In this document: positions 61,871-64,000 of the stretch, piece after piece
How positions within the stretch are numbered: position 1 is the stretch's first letter
Layout: every line of letters begins with the position of its first letter
Source: Actinospineispora spinosispora DSM 44797
GTDB lineage: Bacteria; Actinomycetota; Actinomycetes; Mycobacteriales; Pseudonocardiaceae
Reading direction: 5' to 3'
Length of the DNA: 64,000 nucleotides
Assembly: GCF_000429025.1 (NCBI RefSeq)
Contig: NZ_AUBB01000010.1
Location: 186,001-250,000 of the forward strand
Position numbers and translations under genes: made by a program
The notes under the pieces: model-generated
Told to the model about the DNA's origin: nothing
Databases searched by the model: none
Seen by the model: only the letters and a program-made list of their open reading frames with translations

Positions 61871-63523
61871 CTACCCTCCGAAAGCGTCCTCGATGCTGCG
61901 CTGAATCTGGTCCGCCAGCGACCGCCCCGCGTCCTCCGAGTCGTAGTCCCGGCTGCGCCGAGGCGGCGGCCCGCTCGACAGAACGAGGCTGACCGGGCTG
62001 CCTATGGTGGCCTCGGTCCCCGCCGCCGGGCTGGTCCCGATGACCGTCCCCACAGGAGCGGTCGGATGCGACTTCCGCGTGCTCTTACCTTCGGCCGGCG
62101 TGAGGTCGGCCGACCGCAACATCTGCTGCGCCTGCTCGACCGAGGTCCCCGGCGTGATCGTCGGCACGCGAGGCCGCCCGCTGGACAGCGTGAGCGTCTC
62201 GGTGCTGCCCTTGGTGACCTGCGTCCCGGCCACCGGCGTCGAATCCGCGATCCGACCCGACGGGATCGTGTCGTGGTGCCGCTCCTGGAACTTCGGGACC
62301 AGCCCCGCCTCCCGCACCACCCGGGTGGCAGTCTGCTCGTCCATCCCGACGACGACGGGTGCGGTCGTCCACCTGCCGACGCCGGCGCCCCAGGACAGTG
62401 CGGCCACGAGGATGCCGAGCAGGACCACCCCGACGATCCACGCGGCGAGCACCCGCCTGCTCCTTCGCCGGCGCCGGATGTGCTCGGTCGCCGCGGCGGA
62501 GGTGTCCCAGTCGTCACCGACGGACGGCGCGTCGGGCGCGGAATGCATGTGGGTGAGTGCCCGGGTCGCCCTCGGTGCCGGGGCACCGGGCGCCTCACCG
62601 AGCGGATCGCGCGCCAGTGGCACGGTACGACGGTCCGCGCCCGGGACCGGCACGTCGACCCGGGGGATACCCAGCGAGACGCGCACGCTGCGCACCGCGT
62701 GCAGGAACGTCTCGGCGTCCGGCGGACGGGCGTCCTGCTCGCGCCGGGTGGCACCGAGGACCAGCGCATCGACGCTCGGCGGCAGGTCGGGCACCAGGTC
62801 CGACGGCGGCGGAACGTCCTCGTTCACGTGCCGGTAGGCGATCGACAGGGCGCTGTCGCCGTCGTAGGGCGGGTTACCGGTGATCAGCTCGTAGAACAGG
62901 ATGCCGGCGGCGTACACGTCGCTGCGCGCATCGATGCCACGCCCGGTGACCTGCTCGGGGGACAGGTACGCGACCGTGCCGATGATCATTCCTGCCGTGC
63001 TCGCCCTGGCCTGTGCCGCGGCGGTGACCAGGCCGAAGTCCGCCACCTTCACCGCGCCCGACGCGCTGATCAGCACGTTCTCCGGCTTGACGTCCCGGTG
63101 TGCCATGCCCTGCGCGTGCGCGGACGCCAGCGCGGCCAGCACCGGCTCCATCACGGCGAACACCTCGGGCAGCTCCAACGCCCCGTGCTGGCCGAGCACG
63201 TCGCGCAGCGTCCCGCCGTCGACCAGCTCCATCACCAGGTAGACGACCGGCTCGGGCGGGCCGCCGTGCTCGCCCTGGTCGTACACCCCGATCACCCCGG
63301 GGTGGTCGATCTTGGCGATCGCCCTCGCCTCACGCTCGAACCGGTTCCGGAACGCCGGGTCGGCCGCCAGCCGGGGGTCCATGACCTTGACGGCCACGGC
63401 GCGGTCCAGACGGGTGTCGGTGCCCCGGTACACCCGTGACATGCCGCCGACCGCGAGCAGCTCACCGACCCGGTACCGCCCCTCGAGAAGGGCACCGGTC
63501 AGTTCGGGCTCGGCTGTCACCAC
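61871..63523 (-). CDS. pknL: PASTA-domain serine/threonine protein kinase (PknL-like)
   Basis: The kinase domain covers about residues 17-275 with GGMSRVYRG, the ATP lysine in VAVKVM, HRDVKPENVLI, DFGL and GTVAYLSPEQV. A membrane helix (AAWIVGVVLLGILVAALSW) lies near residue 370, then two PASTA repeats (VVVGMDEQTATRVVREAGL; TPGTSVEQAQQMLRSADL) outside the cell and an acidic tail. PASTA domains bind muropeptides. Position beside aroG and an Rv2175c-like gene equals pknL in mycobacteria, whose kinase phosphorylates Rv2175c. Two GTG codons in tandem make the first residue ambiguous. Confidence 0.93.
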   Translation of the reverse strand: MVTAEPELTGALLEGRYRVGELLAVGGMSRVYRGTDTRLDRAVAVKVMDPRLAADPAFRNRFEREARAIAKIDHPGVIGVYDQGEHGGPPEPVVYLVMELVDGGTLRDVLGQHGALELPEVFAVMEPVLAALASAHAQGMAHRDVKPENVLISASGAVKVADFGLVTAAAQARASTAGMIIGTVAYLSPEQVTGRGIDARSDVYAAGILFYELITGNPPYDGDSALSIAYRHVNEDVPPPSDLVPDLPPSVDALVLGATRREQDARPPDAETFLHAVRSVRVSLGIPRVDVPVPGADRRTVPLARDPLGEAPGAPAPRATRALTHMHSAPDAPSVGDDWDTSAAATEHIRRRRRSRRVLAAWIVGVVLLGILVAALSWGAGVGRWTTAPVVVGMDEQTATRVVREAGLVPKFQERHHDTIPSGRIADSTPVAGTQVTKGSTETLTLSSGRPRVPTITPGTSVEQAQQMLRSADLTPAEGKSTRKSHPTAPVGTVIGTSPAAGTEATIGSPVSLVLSSGPPPRRSRDYDSEDAGRSLADQIQRSIEDAFGG

Positions 63524-63644
63524 GTCGGCGATGGTACGAAAGCCTCTCGGAGGCCTGACGAGGGGTGCGGTTGTACGAGTCCGTTACACCGAAGATGTGC
63601 TCAGGCACTGCCTCACCGTGCCGGTGTGTGGCAGGCTGTCCCGG

Positions 63645-64000
63645 GTGAGTGAGAAGACCGTCGCGTCCACTGCCCTGGCCGACGATGTGAAAGCACTGCC
63701 CATAGACGATGTTGCCCAGCGGCTCGGCGTCGCTGTCAGCCGAGCGCACCAGCTGGTGCGGGACGGTCACCTGCTGGCCGTTCGCCGGGACGGAGTGCTG
63801 GTCGTCCCGGAAGCCTTCCTCGGCGACGGTGCCGTGGTGAAGGGCCTGCCGGGCACCATCACCGTGCTGCGGGACGGCGGCTACACCGATGAGGAAATCC
63901 TGCGCTGGCTGTTCGCGGAGGACCCGTCGCTGCCGGGCACGCCGGTCGACGCCCTGCGGTCCAACCGGGGGCGCGAGGTCAAACGACGAGCGCAGGCGAT
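63645..64000 (+). CDS. Rv2175c-like DNA-binding protein, 3'-truncated
   Basis: The window ends inside this gene; 118 complete codons are visible. A winged helix-turn-helix (PIDDVAQRLGVAVSRAHQLV) lies near residues 19-38, and the C-terminal part GLPGTITVLRDGGYTDEEIL with WLFAEDPSLPGTPVDALR and RGREVKRRAQ matches the Rv2175c C-terminal domain. M. tuberculosis Rv2175c binds DNA and loses binding when phosphorylated by PknL at a Thr near its N-terminus; Thr residues are present here (EKTVASTA). It is divergent from pknL with a 121-nt gap. The GTG is chosen as the first start giving the family N-terminus. Few residues should be missing. Confidence 0.9.
   Translation, partial: MSEKTVASTALADDVKALPIDDVAQRLGVAVSRAHQLVRDGHLLAVRRDGVLVVPEAFLGDGAVVKGLPGTITVLRDGGYTDEEILRWLFAEDPSLPGTPVDALRSNRGREVKRRAQA

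Overview
The window is about 64 kb of high-GC actinobacterial chromosome. Pseudonocardiales (Amycolatopsis-like) is the best guess. Reasons: dense high-GC coding with frequent GTG starts; a 6-phosphofructokinase with the pyrophosphate signature (Asp104/Lys124) as in Amycolatopsis methanolica; a DUF6412-YidC pair; an XRE-DUF5753 regulator; and two blocks that follow the mycobacterial gene order. The taxonomic call is inference. No rRNA, tRNA, CRISPR array, transposase or prophage was found.

Layout. 1-31 kb follows the Mycobacterium tuberculosis Rv2785c-Rv2744c core: thpR, rpsO, pnp, an M16 peptidase, a DUF456 protein, dapB, thyX, rnj, ftsK, argA, rimO, pgsA, clgR and pspA. Lineage-specific islands interrupt it: a GNAT gene flanked by a 63-nt inverted repeat; an AlkZ/YcaQ-like glycosylase; a DUF4097/ribbon-helix-helix operon; an XRE-DUF5753 gene with a small Cys-containing partner; a DUF6412-YidC pair; an ECF42-type sigma factor with its DGPF/YCII partner; a xylose-type ABC operon ending in its ROK regulator; and a MarR/EamA exporter pair. 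32-44 kb holds nei, an aminotransferase-ureABC operon with no nickel-accessory genes beside it, a VapBC pair, the giant helicase Lhr, a stand-alone RAM-domain protein and a DEDDh-exonuclease/GIY-YIG fusion. 44-64 kb follows Rv2191-Rv2175c: NYN nuclease, NlpC/P60 hydrolase, pimB-like glycosyltransferase, fadD15-like ligase, SRPBCC proteins, ArsA-like ATPase, ROK glucokinase, PlsC acyltransferase, a DEDDh exoribonuclease, PPi-type PFK, class II DAHP synthase, a PASTA kinase and an Rv2175c-like DNA-binding protein cut by the window end.

How the genes work together. RNA turnover is well represented: pnp, rnj, the Rv2179c-like exonuclease and the NYN protein. DNA repair and segregation are covered by nei, lhr, the exonuclease/UvrC-like fusion, the YcaQ-like protein and ftsK. 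Envelope stress and lipid synthesis are covered by clgR, pspA, pgsA, pimB, plsC and fadD15. The sugar operon, glucokinase, PFK and DAHP synthase make a carbon-handling set.

The most unusual material is between genes. (1) Seven perfect or near-perfect hairpins share the half-site CGTGAGTG...CACTCACG but have different interiors; two overlap stop codons. (2) Four copies of a roughly 160-200-nt element fold into four hairpins whose arms differ while pairing is kept (23.5, 44.4, 44.7 and 55.9 kb). (3) Two hairpins carry TGATCA-type arms. (4) The GNAT gene sits inside a long inverted repeat. These look like families of structured intergenic elements, and I regard (1) and (2) as the best candidates for something not yet described.
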